In this document: piece by piece, positions 10,405 through 21,989 of the stretch | Layout of the letters: every line of letters begins with the position of its first letter | Numbering within the stretch: the first letter of the stretch is position 1 | DNA from: Leptobrachium leishanense | Lineage: Eukaryota; Chordata; Amphibia; Anura; Megophryidae | Length of the DNA stretch: 64,000 nucleotides | Assembly (NCBI GenBank): GCA_009667805.1 | Contig: CM019069.1 | Location: 46,496,201-46,560,200 of the forward strand | Reading direction: 5' to 3' | Program-made: the position numbers and the translations under genes | The notes under the pieces: model-generated | What the model was told of the DNA's origin: nothing | Database searches by the model: none | What the model saw: the letters and a program-made list of their open reading frames with translations, nothing else

Positions 10405-10848
10405 TAAAAGTCCTACCACGTCAACCCTGGCTCTGTTCGCTCTCCTGGGGCCCTGGTCTCCTGGCCCCTTCCATGGCCCCTGGCCTCCTCTTGGGTTGCC
10501 GGGACGAGCCGGGAACGTCGTCACCTTTTATTGGGCAGTCCCCCTCCCCTTCCCATTTTATTTTCCCTTATGCCCCCTTGCTGCTTTCACTAACTTCCCC
10601 TTGCGGACCGCCCAATATGTTTTGTTGCCCCCCCTTTTTTTTCTTTTTTTTACCTTTCTCTTCCCCTTTTTGTTTCTTTGTTATTTGAATTATTGAGACA
10701 CGAGACACTCCTTGATTCTTTCACGTAACTGATTTGTGTTCTATTCTTTCTTGAGACTTGCTGTGCTGGCCCTGCGTGGCCACTTTTTCCTTTGATATAC
10801 TGTGTCTTTATAAAATTTATGACTAAAGAATTTTAAAAACAAAAAAGA
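10405..10848 (+). mobile_element. 5'-truncated L1-like retrotransposon 3' end
   Basis: Ends in an A-rich tail near 10835-10848. The phrase GCTGTGCTGGCCCTGCGTGGCC aligns with GCTGTGGTTGGTCCTGCGTGGCCC in the 3' part of the retrotransposon at 19200-20714 (minus strand), so both belong to related families. The 5' boundary and target duplication are unclear. Confidence 0.5.
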
Positions 10849-11256
10849 GTCACAAATAGATAATATGCTCAGTTAAGTAACAGTATACACACACACAGAT
10901 GAATATATGTTCTTTAAAATATGCGTTGTTTCATTGGGTTTTACATCCGTAATGCATCACATGATAGTCGCATATCAAGTTAACATCATATTCAGGTTCC
11001 TTTCGCTTGCCGTGATGGTTCGCAGCCAAGACAAGTGAGTTTATTTGTAAACTCGCATAAGGATTTATTGAACATCTGACAAAATAATCTATAGATTCCT
11101 AGAGCTCTTGTTAAAACCACTTAAAACGTGGAAGTCATTTCCTGATCATCATGTTCTGGTGACAATTTTTAATGCTTTGTTGTCCCCTAGTGACAAAGAT
11201 GTCGGTCCCACACACCAAGAGACAGTTCACATGTGGTTTGGAATGCAAATGTTGCA
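10849..11256. other. Unassigned spacer
   Basis: Nothing recognised apart from a short CA run near 10890. Confidence 0.5.
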
Positions 11257-11264
11257 CTAGGAAG

Positions 11265-11824
11265 TAGACTTGTGCATCGATTTTTTTTTTCGATTCGGTT
11301 CGTTCGTATTTTGTAAATTTTCGTTTCGGTTCGGTTTCGTTTTTCGTATCGACTTTTTCCATAATTTCGGAAATTTTCGTGTTTTTCGGAACGTCTGTTC
11401 TCCTCGTTTCAAAGTGTCTATTCGTTTTGACGTAAACTAATGGTTTTTCGGATCCGATATTTCTGTCGATACGATAATTATGTCGATACGATAATTTTGC
11501 CATTGAGATTTCTCATGTTTTACAAGAAGGATACATTGAGATTTCTCTGGTTTCCCGGGAAGGATACATTGAGATTTCTCTGGTTTTACAAGAAGGATAC
11601 ATTGAGATGGGAATGATACAAAATTACAGAATCAGCGATATAACCAAAAAATACGTTGTCCGAAATTACTGAAGTGGAACCGAAATCAGGAATGGAGCCG
11701 AAATTACGAATGGAACGAAAATGATTTTCGATTTTACACATTTCTAGTCCATTCGAAAGTTCCAAACAAATTTTCGTTTCGTTTTGTAAATTTTTTATTC
11801 CGAAACCCGAAACGCACATCCCTA
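11265..11824. mobile_element. hAT-like nonautonomous element, 560 bp
   Basis: Perfect 8-bp duplication CTAGGAAG (11257-11264, 11825-11832). Ends TAGACTTGTGC and, reversed, TAGGGATGTGC. The interior is rich in CGATTCGGTTCG and TTTTCGTTTCG phrases. An 8-bp duplication is the hAT mark. It carries the 33-bp array at 11505-11612. Confidence 0.8.
11505..11612. repeat. 33-bp tandem array related to a SINE/LINE tail
   Basis: Three units beginning ATTGAGATTTCTC and ending AAGGATAC. The complement, GTATCCTTCTTG and ATCTCAAT, resembles the 3' tail of the SINE at 21990-22192 (ATCTCAATGTATTCTTCCTG). Confidence 0.75.
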
Positions 11825-11832
11825 CTAGGAAG

Positions 11833-12525
11833 AAGCAACATCAGTTGAGGTCTTAGTATCAATAGTTTCACTGCAATGCACAGGGATGGCGTTGGGAAGC
11901 AGTTAAACTCGCTCTAGTCTCCAGTTATTTATGTTTGCTGGAAAAATGTCAAAAACAAAAATTACTTAAAAGTTGACGTGTACCCTTCCCTTTTGATGGA
12001 GCTGTTGGAAGAAAGATTATTTTTACTTCTGCGGCTTTTGTTAGTGGATGGTAAATGCTGTCCACCTCTTCTCTTGCCGTACAACGGCTCAAAAGTAGAA
12101 TGACTTGATTCAAGCTGCCAGGAAGAAGTGTGGCGAGAACATCACAGGTTTTCTGTATGTGCTGTGTGCAGATACATATTCTGGTGGCATTTTGGAGAAA
12201 CTACATTCCTAAAAATGACACCCGATACCTTTTAAAAACCCTGAAGTACATTATTTTAACACTATCTTCTTTTGTCTCATTTGGTAATATAATTGTGGCG
12301 GAAAATTAATTTGCCAGGTGTTTTATCTTAAATATATACTCCAAGTATTTTTTCTTGACATTGAATGTTTCAAACACATTTCCCCTCGTCATCGCTCTGC
12401 ATAAAAATACATCCAGAATTGTTGTATAATATCAGATGGATTGGGTTATAATTGTGACATTACAGGGTTAAAACCGTGTCTTAAATGGCATAAACATTTA
12501 GGAAACCTCACTGCCATTACTCTGT
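11833..12525. other. Unassigned spacer
   Basis: No recognisable repeat or coding signal. Confidence 0.5.
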
Positions 12526-13371
12526 GGGGGTTATTCAGAGACCCCCGAAATGTCGTTGACATTTCGGTGCTCTCCCATTCCCTGCCCTTCGGGGAATCTC
12601 ATTTCCCCACCCTGTGGTGAATTCAGCAGTCACCGCAGCCCGCAGGGAACGGACCCGAAAATCCGCCTCAACACTGCCGAAAACTCCCTTAACTCCCGCC
12701 GAAAAACGCATTCCGATACCATCCGAAGTATTGGTCACTCAAACCGCCGCAAAAAACACACCGAACATGCCCGGAAAAAGCTGACGAGCCGCCGAACACT
12801 GCGCAGACCCACAACCGGAAAAAGTCGACAAGCTAACAAAAAACAAAACTATTGAAAGTGTCAAAATTGAAACGCTATTTGAAAAAAAAAAAACTACTCA
12901 ACAAAAATGCTTGGAATTTACATATGCGATCCTATGAATGATAATAAAAAGGTCTGTTACAGAAAAAAAGAAAGATCGCTATTAAGAAAAAAAAAGAGGG
13001 AAAAATGATGCGGAAAAATGCCTAAAAGATCCTGAAAAAAATCAATAAAGAGACTTTTTACTGCAGATTAAAATAATAAACGGTTTATTAGATATTGGAT
13101 TAAAACGGGAATATTTTTAACATTGTAGCCTAAGGGGTTCGTCTGAATAAACCTGCCGAATGAAACCACCGAACAGCAGGGCACTTCGGCATCTTTTCAC
13201 TGCATTTCGGTGTTCTCTGAATAGATTAACCATTGCAGGCACCGTACTTGCTGGCAGTTTGCCAAAATTTGGCAAACTGCCTGCTCTCTGAATAGCCGAA
13301 TGGCCAGGAAATAGCACTGTACAGGGAAATTCATTGTTCGGTACCAGATTGGTTGTCTCTGAATAACCCCT
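12526..13371. mobile_element. MITE of the GGGTTATTCAGAGA family, 846 bp
   Basis: Terminal inverted repeats GGGGTTATTCAGAGA and TCTCTGAATAACCCC. Interior landmarks shared with copies at 29883, 36709, 47676 and 58846 are AATAAAAAGGTCTGTTACAG, a TTTAACATTG phrase and CTCTGAATAG. The putative 3-bp duplication (TGT/TCT) is imperfect. No transposase. Confidence 0.75.
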
Positions 13372-13880
13372 TCTGTGTTTGGCTACCAGGGCACCAAGGG
13401 TCAAGTCAAGCAGGATCACGTTGGAAAGTAGTTCATCCACTCTTTTGCAGGGGGAACGGAGTTCCCATTTGGTTCACACTCTGAAAAGCTCAATTTTTCA
13501 GCTTTCAGAAATGAAAACATATTTTAGGTTATTTAATAGTGCTGATACGGGTATATCTAACCCGGCAGATACTGTGTGATTAATTTTTCATACAGATTTC
13601 AATCATTTATCATCCAAACCTTTGTGGTTATATATTCTATAGGGCATTCTTGTTAAAAAAAATGTGAAATGGGAACCTGTTACTGCATTTTTCAGAGAAA
13701 ATATACAATTTTAACCAAAAAATGTAAAGAAAAATGAAATATTTCCCTTGTGTTTTGGAACATGTTTTTTTCCGAATAATATGACTATGACCTTGCTCCC
13801 AGCGTGGGAAATGAGAAGGTGAGTAATGGCAGTGGTATTGCTCATTTTATATGTGACAAATAGACCATACCATCGCTTTG
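13372..13880. other. Unassigned AT-rich spacer
   Basis: No repeat ends or credible frames. Confidence 0.45.
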
Positions 13881-14350
13881 GAACTAAAAATAAATAAATA
13901 AATGTTTTTTCTTTTAGATTTTACATGTTCACGTTTGGTATCAAAACAAAGCCAGGCTCTGTCCTGTCCAATGACACCTCACTTGACCTTGTGAGGTGTA
14001 AAGATTAGTGACGCAGTGGTCCAAAGTACCCTGCAGTGCTCGTCGCTGCAGTGCGGTGGTTTAGGTTTTTGATGTAGCAATTCGTAACAATGGATTGTAC
14101 CATCACCCATCACCTCCACACTTGTTGGTGACATGAGAAATGTGATGGTTAATTAGTGCAACATCATTGTTTACTTTATAATTGAAAAGTGAAAAATATT
14201 ACTGTTGGAAAGAAAAAGAAAAAGTAAATATTTATTATTTTATTTATTTTACTTAAAACCTGGTCATGTCTGGTATCATTAGAAAGGCCATGCTCTGGCC
14301 TTTCCAGTGAGACCCAATTTGACCCTATAGCTGTTATGGAGTTGGAGATA
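13881..14350. repeat. Degenerate relative of the 18972/59972 TTAA family
   Basis: Shares TTAGTGCAACATCATTGTTT and TTATAATTGAAA with 20880-20945, and a GGTATCATTAGAAAGGCC / GGCCTTTCCA inverted module near 14270-14310 with 60485-60545 and 31850-31905. No intact ends. Confidence 0.5.
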
Positions 14351-15274
14351 CAATGGTCCACATGCAGACATAGTTATCCTTTCTCTGGGCCTATTCTGAG
14401 GCATGGGCCTGGAGCAGCTGCTCAATCTGCCCCATGTTAATCTGGCCCTGGCTAAGGGTGAGATGAAAATGATCACTCAGGGGGAGGAAGGCAGAGCAGA
14501 AATCTTGGTGGGTTCCCACACTTCTTTATGTTGGACCTGACCCGTGCAGAGCACCATGGAATGAGTAGTCCTCAACAGGTGAAATGCCAATGGTTCACCA
14601 TTGTGGGCTTCACAAAATCGTGTTTGCAAAATCCAGGTTGTGTTCATTCGCCCGGTCAGGAGTCACTGTTGACATAAGAGTCGCATGTATCTGTCAAATT
14701 GTTACTGAAAACTCGAAAAGGCAAATGACAGAAGAAAATGAAGTCTTGTCAAACTCCGAGAAGGGCTAATGAAACTTTGCTGCTGCCGAACATGACCAGG
14801 ACCAGTGGCCTGTAAATTGCAATATTCAAGCAAAAAGTCAAAGATAATACAAATGCTCCAGAGCAGAACATTCTCTGCAGAAAGTTCTTTATTTTCTCGT
14901 TTTTCTACAGGAGCCCTATTTCTATTCTTCCAATACTGCTTGTACTTTTTTGCTAAGTCTGAGTCTTGTGACCTCATTTTCTGCAGCAAGATGAATTACA
15001 ATGACTACCTGCCATCGCAGAATGAGAATATGTAGCTGGAAATGAGGAAATGTCAGGTTATATAGAGTATGTCTCAGCCGTAGCACAAAGAGCAGATTTT
15101 ATTACTTTAAGCTGGAGTAAAGGCAGCCGTTCGTTCTGGCTGTGCAATACAGGGTGGGTCGGTAAGGGGACGGTAAAAAAATGCCCTCATTAACATGAAC
15201 AATTTTCACTGTATCCTGGGACTGGACAAAATGTAGTAGAGCCAAAAAAAAACAACAACCGTACGAACAAATTC
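14351..15274. other. Unassigned spacer
   Basis: Over 900 bp with no recognised repeat ends, RNA gene or conserved frame. Confidence 0.5.
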
Positions 15275-15702
15275 ATTTTTATTAGGAATGCACCGATACC
15301 ACATTTTTAGGACCAACTACAAGTACCGATACTTTTTTTAAGGCACTCACCGATACAGAGTACCGATACTCTTATTTAAAGTCCTGAGACTGCTTTCCAA
15401 TAAATAATTTAGGGTTTTGCTGAAAGCCTGTCCAATTTATGTTTATATTGCAATGTATGGCCAGACAGCCAATTTACTCACTGCGCAGTAGACATATGCA
15501 CAGCACAAAATTTCGTTTTGAACTAATGGATTAGTTCTAAAATGCAATTTATTTAGTTGCTAAAGAAATTCGTTTTCAGTTCTTTAGTATGAAAACTAAT
15601 TTCATCCATCCGAAAACCAGTGGATACAATTACTATTGTAGTGGCTCCTCAGAGGGCTGAGATCGCTGCTTGTTACAGTATCTCTCACTCTCAGCACAAT
15701 GT

Positions 15703-15831
15703 GGGCCATATTACATAGTTGGTGCTAACATAACCAGAACTGTTGTAAACTTACCAGAGCCATTATAGCCTATGGAGGTTTTCAGTTTACAACAGCTCTG
15801 GTTAAGTTAGCCCAACATTGTAATACTGCCC
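15703..15831. mobile_element. Palindromic MITE (GGGCCATATTAC family), innermost
   Basis: Starts GGGCCATATTACATAG and ends CATTGTAATACTGCCC, with arms built on TGGTGCTAAC and GCTCTGGTTAAGTTAG. Other copies are at 28474-29011 and 53369-55122, both interrupted. The flanking trinucleotides (TGT/CGT) do not fully match. Confidence 0.75.
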
Positions 15832-16079
15832 CGTGTCAGGCAAAGCTGTTACAGTAACTGACTGCTGCTCATCACAGCGCTCAGAGTTTCAGTAAAACTA
15901 GTAAATAATATTTTTATATATGAGGTTCGAACAATATTATTTCCTTGTTTTACTGAAACTCTGAGCGCTGTTACAGTCAGTTACTGTAACAACTGAGCCT
16001 GATACATTGTACTGAGAGATAATGTAACAAGCAGCCGATCTCAGCGCTCACAGCCACCTGATTTAAAGGGCTAAAAAAA

Positions 16080-16380
16080 AGGCTCCTCTCTGTATATTGT
16101 TTAGAACATCCTCCTGCATTAATTAATACCCCTCTCTGTATAATGTATACAACATCCACCTGCATTAATTAATACCCCTCTCTGTATAATATATAGAACA
16201 TCCTCCTGAATAAATTAATGTCCCTCTCTGTATAGAACATCCTCCTCAATTTATACCTTTCTCTGTATAATGTATATAACATCCTCCTGCATTAATACCC
16301 CTCTCTGTATAATGTATAGAACATCCTCCTGCATTAATTAATGCCCCTCTCTGTATAGAACATCCTACTGCATTGGCATG
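16080..16380. repeat. About 46-bp tandem repeat
   Basis: Repeats of CTCTCTGTATAATGTATA followed by ACATCCTCCTGCATTAATTA, about six diverged copies with some shortened units. Confidence 0.8.
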
Positions 16381-16649
16381 TGGAGGGTGCAGAACTTCGG
16401 ATTTTGCGATGTTGCGCTCTTCATTGCTGGTCTCCTTCACTCATCAATGTAATATCACAAAAAGGACTGAAACTAAATTGTAATGCATTTTACTTTAGTT
16501 TCTTTCGTTTTTTGTACTGAACAGTTTCGTTTCTCTTGAGTCATACGAAAACTAAATTATCCCAAAATTCGGACTAAATCGTTTTAGTACTAAAACGAAT
16601 GCACATGTCTACTGCGCAGCCTGCACACACCCTGACCACAAACCTCTTC

Positions 16650-17600
16650 TCAGATATATGTAAACCCACTCAGATACAACCCCTCAGAAACATGTATACA
16701 GACCTCAGACCAGATACACCCACTCAGATACATGTATACAGACCTCAGACCAGATACACCCACTCAGATACATGTATACAGACCTCAGACCAGATACACC
16801 CACTCAGATACATGTATGCAGACCTCAGACCAGATACACCCACTCAGATACATGTATGCAGACCTCAGACCAGATACACCCACTCAGATACATGTATGCA
16901 GACCTCAGACCAGATACACCCACTCAGATACATGTATGCAGACCTCAGACCAGATACACCCACTCAGATAGATATATACAGACCTCAGACCAGATACACC
17001 CACTCAGATACATGTATGCAGACCTCAGACCAGATACACCCACTCAGATACATGTATGCAGACCTCAGACCAGATACACCCACTCAGATATATACAGACC
17101 TCAGACCAGATACACCCACTCAGATACATGTATACAGACATCAGACCAGATACACCCACTCAGATACATGTATACAGACCTCAGACCAGATACACCCACT
17201 CAGATACATGTATGCAGACCTCAGACCAGATACACCCACTCAGATACATGTATGCAGACCTCAGACCAGATACACCCACTCAGATATATACAGACCTCAG
17301 ACCAGATACACCCACTCAGATACATGTATGCAGACTTCAGACCATATACACCCACTCAGATACATGTATGCAGACCTCAGACCAGATACACCCACTCAGA
17401 TATATACAGACCTCAGACCAGATACACCCACTCAGATACATGTATACAGACTTCAGGCCAGATACACCCACTCAGATACATTTATACAGACCTCAGACCA
17501 GATACACCCACTCAGATACATTTATACAGACCTCAGACCAGATACACCCACTCAGATACATTTATACAGACCTCAGACCAGATACACCCACTCACATGTA
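16650..17600. repeat. 40-bp minisatellite, about 24 copies
   Basis: The unit is CAGACCTCAGACCAGATACA plus CCCACTCAGATACATGTATA, with occasional shorter units lacking CATG. Forty is not a multiple of three and no frame of the unit has a stop, so long frames appear in all three phases. They are not evidence of a gene. Confidence 0.95.
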
Positions 17601-17869
17601 CAGTATATAGAGGCCCTCGGTTCCTGCGAGATCTCGGCTGGAGGCAGCGTCACAGCCTCTACAGCCCGGCGGCCTCTCGGTAACGCGGCCGACCGGAGAG
17701 GAACACTGGCCAAATGCTTTAAATGCATCCGGCCAGCTTCCCCAGCCCCGCGGATACTGGTAAGCCGACTCAACGCTGGCTTCCAGTATCGGGTGAGGTA
17801 TCGGGGCATTTGCACGAGTACCAAGTACTCATGGCAGTATTGGCACCCTAATGCCTCCCTAATTTTTAT

Positions 17870-18967
17870 CATTAATTTTATTTTCCAAGCAGAATCCGCA
17901 TTACAAACAGAAGCGTATATTAAACTTTCTTACTTCACCCCCTCACTACAAAAACCGTGAATACAATTTTTTGGGAAAGAAAATGATTACAAAATTAGAT
18001 TTCGAACACTAACCTCCACCTACAATCGATTTTTAAAGCAGAATTGAGGTTTTCCCTGTGAAGAAACAAAATTCTCATTTAGACCCCACTCCTGTCACCC
18101 TTTATGACTGCCAAGACTCTGGAAAGTGCAGCCCCACTTTCACTGTAACAAAAAGATCAGAAAACTTTACTGCTACAGTGTAACAGCCATGGAGAGGGCA
18201 GATGACAGGGAGAGCTCTGTGGTCATTCGCTCCCGAACAGAGAGAAGAATCAGGTTAGCATTTTTTAATATCCTGATCTGTCGTGAATAAAATTATCGTT
18301 TGATTCTAAATATACGGTACAGATACAAGGTCTTATTTATATATGCAAGCGATTTAAAAAAACAAAATAAGTTTTATTTTCCATTAGTGTTCACTGGAAG
18401 CTGTACTACCAAAACGATAATCTCATTATGATCGCTACAACACCCCCATAAAGTTACAGGAGACCTGACCATATGTGGTCTGGATGAGACTGTGTCAGCG
18501 TGTATGTGTGAACATGTCTCTGTGTATATTTTGTCTGTTGATAGTTTTCTGATCACTTTGTTTTACGGTTAAAAAGAGATGGGAGGATCCGTATGGTGGG
18601 AGGTGTTGGATGAGGTGGTGTTGCCAGGGAGGGGGCACTGGTAGGACTTTTAAAGAAGGGCGCCTAAAGACCCAAGTAAGGCCATGAATCTACCTCTTAT
18701 ATACACACTTAACTGAGGCGTTAATGGACTCTGCTTGGCCATAATAGAGAGCATATCTTTTTTTTATCCATCGGTATTCTATCTAGACACATTATAACTT
18801 CCAGAAGACTTGCCTGAACAATTTGCTTTCATCCAGTGCAGCTACATAATGTCAGTGTCCCCTTCATTGGTAACAAAGTTTAGACCCTTCTGCCATCAAG
18901 CCTTGTTTATTCTCATACCCACCTACTAGTTGGTTTTCACAAGGGAGTCCTCAAAGTGTTTTTTTCT
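17870..18967. other. Unassigned spacer
   Basis: Nearly 1.1 kb with no repeat ends or credible coding frame. Confidence 0.5.
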
Positions 18968-19199
18968 TTAGCCCCTTCGCTGCTGAGACTTTTCACACCT
19001 CTGTGCTGAGGTCATTTTTACCGGTTTTGCTCATCATGTTTAAACGTGTTTTGAAGGCTTATTTTAGTATATGACCCAGACATATTATATATCGTTCTTT
19101 CCGTCAGACTCGGCAGATTCATAATATGTCATTATTATATGTATACGTTATGTCATGTCTGTATATTATAACAAAAAATGCAATAAAATATGTATTTTC

Positions 19200-20714
19200 T
19201 TTTTGTATTTAAGATTTTTATTTTGTAAAGAAGGCAGCATATAATCAAACGTATTAATGCAAGGGCCACGCAGGACCAACCACAGCATAAGTATTACTTG
19301 TGAAAAATAACAAACAAACATCCCCCGAAAAAGGGGGGGTCTCAGCTTAAAAGAAATAAGGGGGGGGAGATGTCGCAGGGGAACACAGAGCAATATACAG
19401 GGCAATATTAAGGGACGGGGGAATCTCGGCTTCAATATAACAATATGTCATAGGGGGGGGAAAGGGGTGGTGGGGAAATAAAAATTAGGAGGGGGGGGGA
19501 CAACAACGAAAGTCTGCAGGTGCTTCCGAAAAAGATAAAATAAACCCACATTTATTCCTAAAAGTAACAAAGTCATCTTAGGCGTTTCAAGGTAAAAGCA
19601 AAGTCCAGAACGAAAGCGAGGAGGTCATCAACCAGAGTAAATAACACACGGAGGTCCGCAGGTATACTCTCAGCCAGTGTCTCGAAAGGGTAATATTGGC
19701 TGCGCAGGCAGGGAGAAGAGACGATGCCCACCGGCTACAAAAACGGCTGGTAAATCAAGTAGGCCCTTGCCTGCACCACCACCAGTGTTTCCGGCCGCGC
19801 CAGGTAGGGCCGCAGGTGGCTCCGAAGCAGGGGATCGCGGGGGGGGACCAGGCAAAATCTCATCTTCAGAGGTAGGGGGATAAACGGTCTCCATGTACCG
19901 GTCGGTGCCAGCGGGTGCCTCCAGCACACCCACCAGCTTCCTCCGGCTTGACGACCCTCTATATGCGGGCACCCCCGAAACACGCCACGTGGTCATATCT
20001 CCCTTCGGGGGAACACGCTGTGGAATCAGGCGTTCGGGTGCCCTCTCCTCTTCCCGCAACTTCTCGGCCTCCTCCGTCTCATATAGCACACCAGCACGTG
20101 GTTCTCCTCCTGCGGGCCGCCCGCCGCCTGAAACTCCGCCGGTCGGGGGAACATCCTGCAGAATCGGGTGATCTGGTGTCTCCTCCACATCCCGCGGTTC
20201 CTCGACCTCCACCCTCTCAGGCAACTCACCGCCTCGTGGCACCCCTGCGGGCTGCTCGCACCCAGGAACGCCGCTGGTCGAGTCTTCAGTGCTCCGGCCT
20301 GCGCGTAGCACCGCCAGGATGCGGCGCATATCGCCCCGCGTCACAGGGCTCTCATCATCCCCCAGCAGCTGCAGCACGGCATCTAGCACAGCCGGGAAAC
20401 GGGGGCCCTCCGTCTCTCCAGCCGCTAACACGGTCTCCGTCGCAGAACTGGGGGGCAGTAAAATCTGTGAGACAGGCCACAAAATGGCCGCCAACGGCAT
20501 GCTCCCGCCAGAGATGGCGTCTAGCAGGTGATTCTCTGGACCGGAGGGGGGGGAAACAGGCTCCGGTCAGCTCAGTCCTGTTGGCCAGCCGCCCAGGGTC
20601 CTCGGGTGAGGATACTCATCAATTTAAATTCTTAAAATATGCCCAGGAAAGGGAGAACGCCGCGGAGCTCCAGCAGCATGCAACCTCTCTCCTCGGCAGC
20701 CGGCCACGCCCCCT
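19200..20714 (-). mobile_element. L1-like non-LTR retrotransposon, 1515 bp, with target duplication
   Basis: Flanked by a perfect 15-bp direct repeat AAAATATGTATTTTC (19185-19199, 20715-20729), typical of target-primed reverse transcription. On the minus strand it begins AGGGGGCGTGGCCGGC, is CpG-rich at the 5' end, carries one open frame (19670-20500) and ends with AAAATAAAAATC and an A-rich terminus. There is no endonuclease or reverse transcriptase, so it must rely on enzymes in trans. Its 3' part resembles 10405-10848. The clade (L1-like) is inferred. Confidence 0.8.
19670..20500 (-). CDS. Uncharacterised ORF of the LINE-like insertion, 276 aa
   Basis: An uninterrupted frame from ATG at 20500, about 215 nt from the 5' end of the insertion, to a stop at 19670-19672. 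It is rich in Pro, Gly, Glu and Arg; the central part is acidic and basic by turns (EELPERVEVEEPRDVEE-type segments) and the C-terminal third is Pro/Ala/Gly-rich. No coiled coil, RRM, zinc knuckle or membrane segment stands out, so it does not look like a standard L1 ORF1. The position after a GC-rich leader and before a 3' UTR is that of an ORF1. It could be a remnant of ORF1 or a chance GC-rich frame; codon-level conservation between copies would decide. Long opposite-strand frames are shadows. Confidence 0.4.
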   Translation of the reverse strand: MPLAAILWPVSQILLPPSSATETVLAAGETEGPRFPAVLDAVLQLLGDDESPVTRGDMRRILAVLRAGRSTEDSTSGVPGCEQPAGVPRGGELPERVEVEEPRDVEETPDHPILQDVPPTGGVSGGGRPAGGEPRAGVLYETEEAEKLREEERAPERLIPQRVPPKGDMTTWRVSGVPAYRGSSSRRKLVGVLEAPAGTDRYMETVYPPTSEDEILPGPPPRSPASEPPAALPGAAGNTGGGAGKGLLDLPAVFVAGGHRLFSLPAQPILPFRDTG

Positions 20715-21583
20715 AAAATATGTATTTTCAATAATTTACAACGTGTAAAGTGTTTTTTTTCACATTTTAACATGCGAGCAATTGCGGTTATATTTTGTAT
20801 GGGGTGCGCTTGTTAAAAAAATTAGAGATGGGGTGTCGTTACATTTTTTTTTGGGGAAAATTACACGATTTTTAACAAACGCACCGCATACAAAAATCGT
20901 TAGTGCAGCATCATTGTTCACATTATAATTGAAATGGGAACAATATTGCTGCATTAACGAACCAAAAAAAAGAAAAAAAAATGTTTAGTTTTTTTTATAA
21001 TTTTTTTTTTAAATATATTTTTATTTTTATTTTTAATTTTAATTTTTTTTAAAAAACTTTTTTCACTTTCGTGTTTGGTATCGTTGGAACGGCCATGCTA
21101 TGCACGATGACGCCAGTCCTCAGGGGGAGTTCCCGGAGGCTTGGCCGACATCCAAGATGTCGGCCAGCTCCGGGAAAGGATCACGAACCGGCGCTTTTCA
21201 GCGCCGATTCGCGATCCAGCTCCCCAGGGGTTAATGCCAGGCACCATTTGGAAGGGCAGGCTGTGCCCTTCCAAATGGTGCCTGGGTTAACCCCCGCAAC
21301 GCCGCCGATCGGGAGGGAGAGAGGTCCGAAGGACCTCCCCCCTCCCTTTCAGGCGCCTCCTCCGCACATGCGGGGGGGGCGCCTGAATTAGGTGTCATCG
21401 CACTGCCGCGATGACACCTAATTTCAGCTGCGGCGGTTCCGGATGCTGGGCTGACATCAAGGTTGTCAGCCCGGACCGGCGGGGGCCAGCGATCGGCCAG
21501 AACTCGGCCGAACGCTGACCCCAAAGTGAGGACGCGCTCAGCGCGTTCTCAGCACACCAGCAGCCATGCATCGAAGTGGTTAA

Positions 21584-21982
21584 GAGCATCTGTGGTCTCA
21601 CACCGGCGGTTGAGACAAACATCACAGCCACCAAAACCCAAAAGTTACTGTAGGATTACCAGACCCTCCATACTCTCTGGCCATCTTTTGCATCCAAAGA
21701 ATTCTGGGAATTTTAGACAATAAGCATCTGGAGGTCAGAGTTTGAGATCTCTGACCTAGATCGTTAGATGAATATTGATCTTTTGCGATCTACTTTCTGC
21801 CCGTATGTAATTTATGCTGTGTCTTTTATCTATCCACAGCAAAAGAGCACAATGCCTTCGCATGTAACCATTCTAACTATTCTGGAACCCTAGGGTCATA
21901 TGCAAGAAGTGAATGTCACTTGCAGGATATGATCAAAGCCAGATAGCTTAACTCATCCTCTTTTGAAAGCATATCATTTTAT
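21584..21982. other. Unassigned spacer with possible MITE fragment
   Basis: At 21650-21760, phrases such as CAAAGAATTCTGGGAATTTT and CATCTGGAGG resemble the MITEs at 24859-24999 and 38743-38878, but ends are not clear. Confidence 0.4.
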
Positions 21983-21989
21983 ATAATAT

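Larger units (their letters stand above)
15489..16611. mobile_element. hAT-like element, 1123 bp, nested
   Basis: Perfect 8-bp duplication CTGCGCAG (15481-15488, 16612-16619). Ends TAGACATATGCAC and, reversed, TAGACATGTGCAT. The interior has a long inverted repeat (about 15850-15900 against 15945-15995, sharing AGCGCTCAGAGTTTCAGTAAAAC) and a 46-bp array at 16080-16380. Confidence 0.85.
15283..17861. mobile_element. hAT-like element, 2.6 kb, outer member of a nest
   Basis: Perfect 8-bp duplication ATTTTTAT (15275-15282, 17862-17869). The left end reads TAGGAATGCACCGATACC; the right end, reversed, starts TAGGGAGGC and contains GCCCCGATACC. It holds a second hAT (15489-16611) and a long minisatellite (16650-17600). 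No transposase was seen. Confidence 0.75.
18972..21579. mobile_element. TTAA-type element, split by a LINE insertion
   Basis: The left end CCCCTTCGCTGCTGAG follows TTAG (18968-18971, an altered TTAA) and the right end CGAAGTGG precedes TTAA (21580-21583). Without the 1.5-kb insertion and its second target copy it is about 1.08 kb. It matches the intact copy at 59972-61093 in reverse orientation, including the hairpin GCCGACATCCAAGATGTCGG. No transposase; a piggyBac-like origin is inferred. Confidence 0.8.

Noticed and set aside
16599..17960. 453-codon open frame and two overlapping long frames
   Set aside because: They are the 40-bp minisatellite read in three phases; the unit has no stop in any frame.
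19677..20748. Long plus-strand frames opposite the LINE ORF
   Set aside because: GC-rich shadow frames; the polarity of the insertion (5' GC-rich end, 3' AATAAA) supports the minus strand only.
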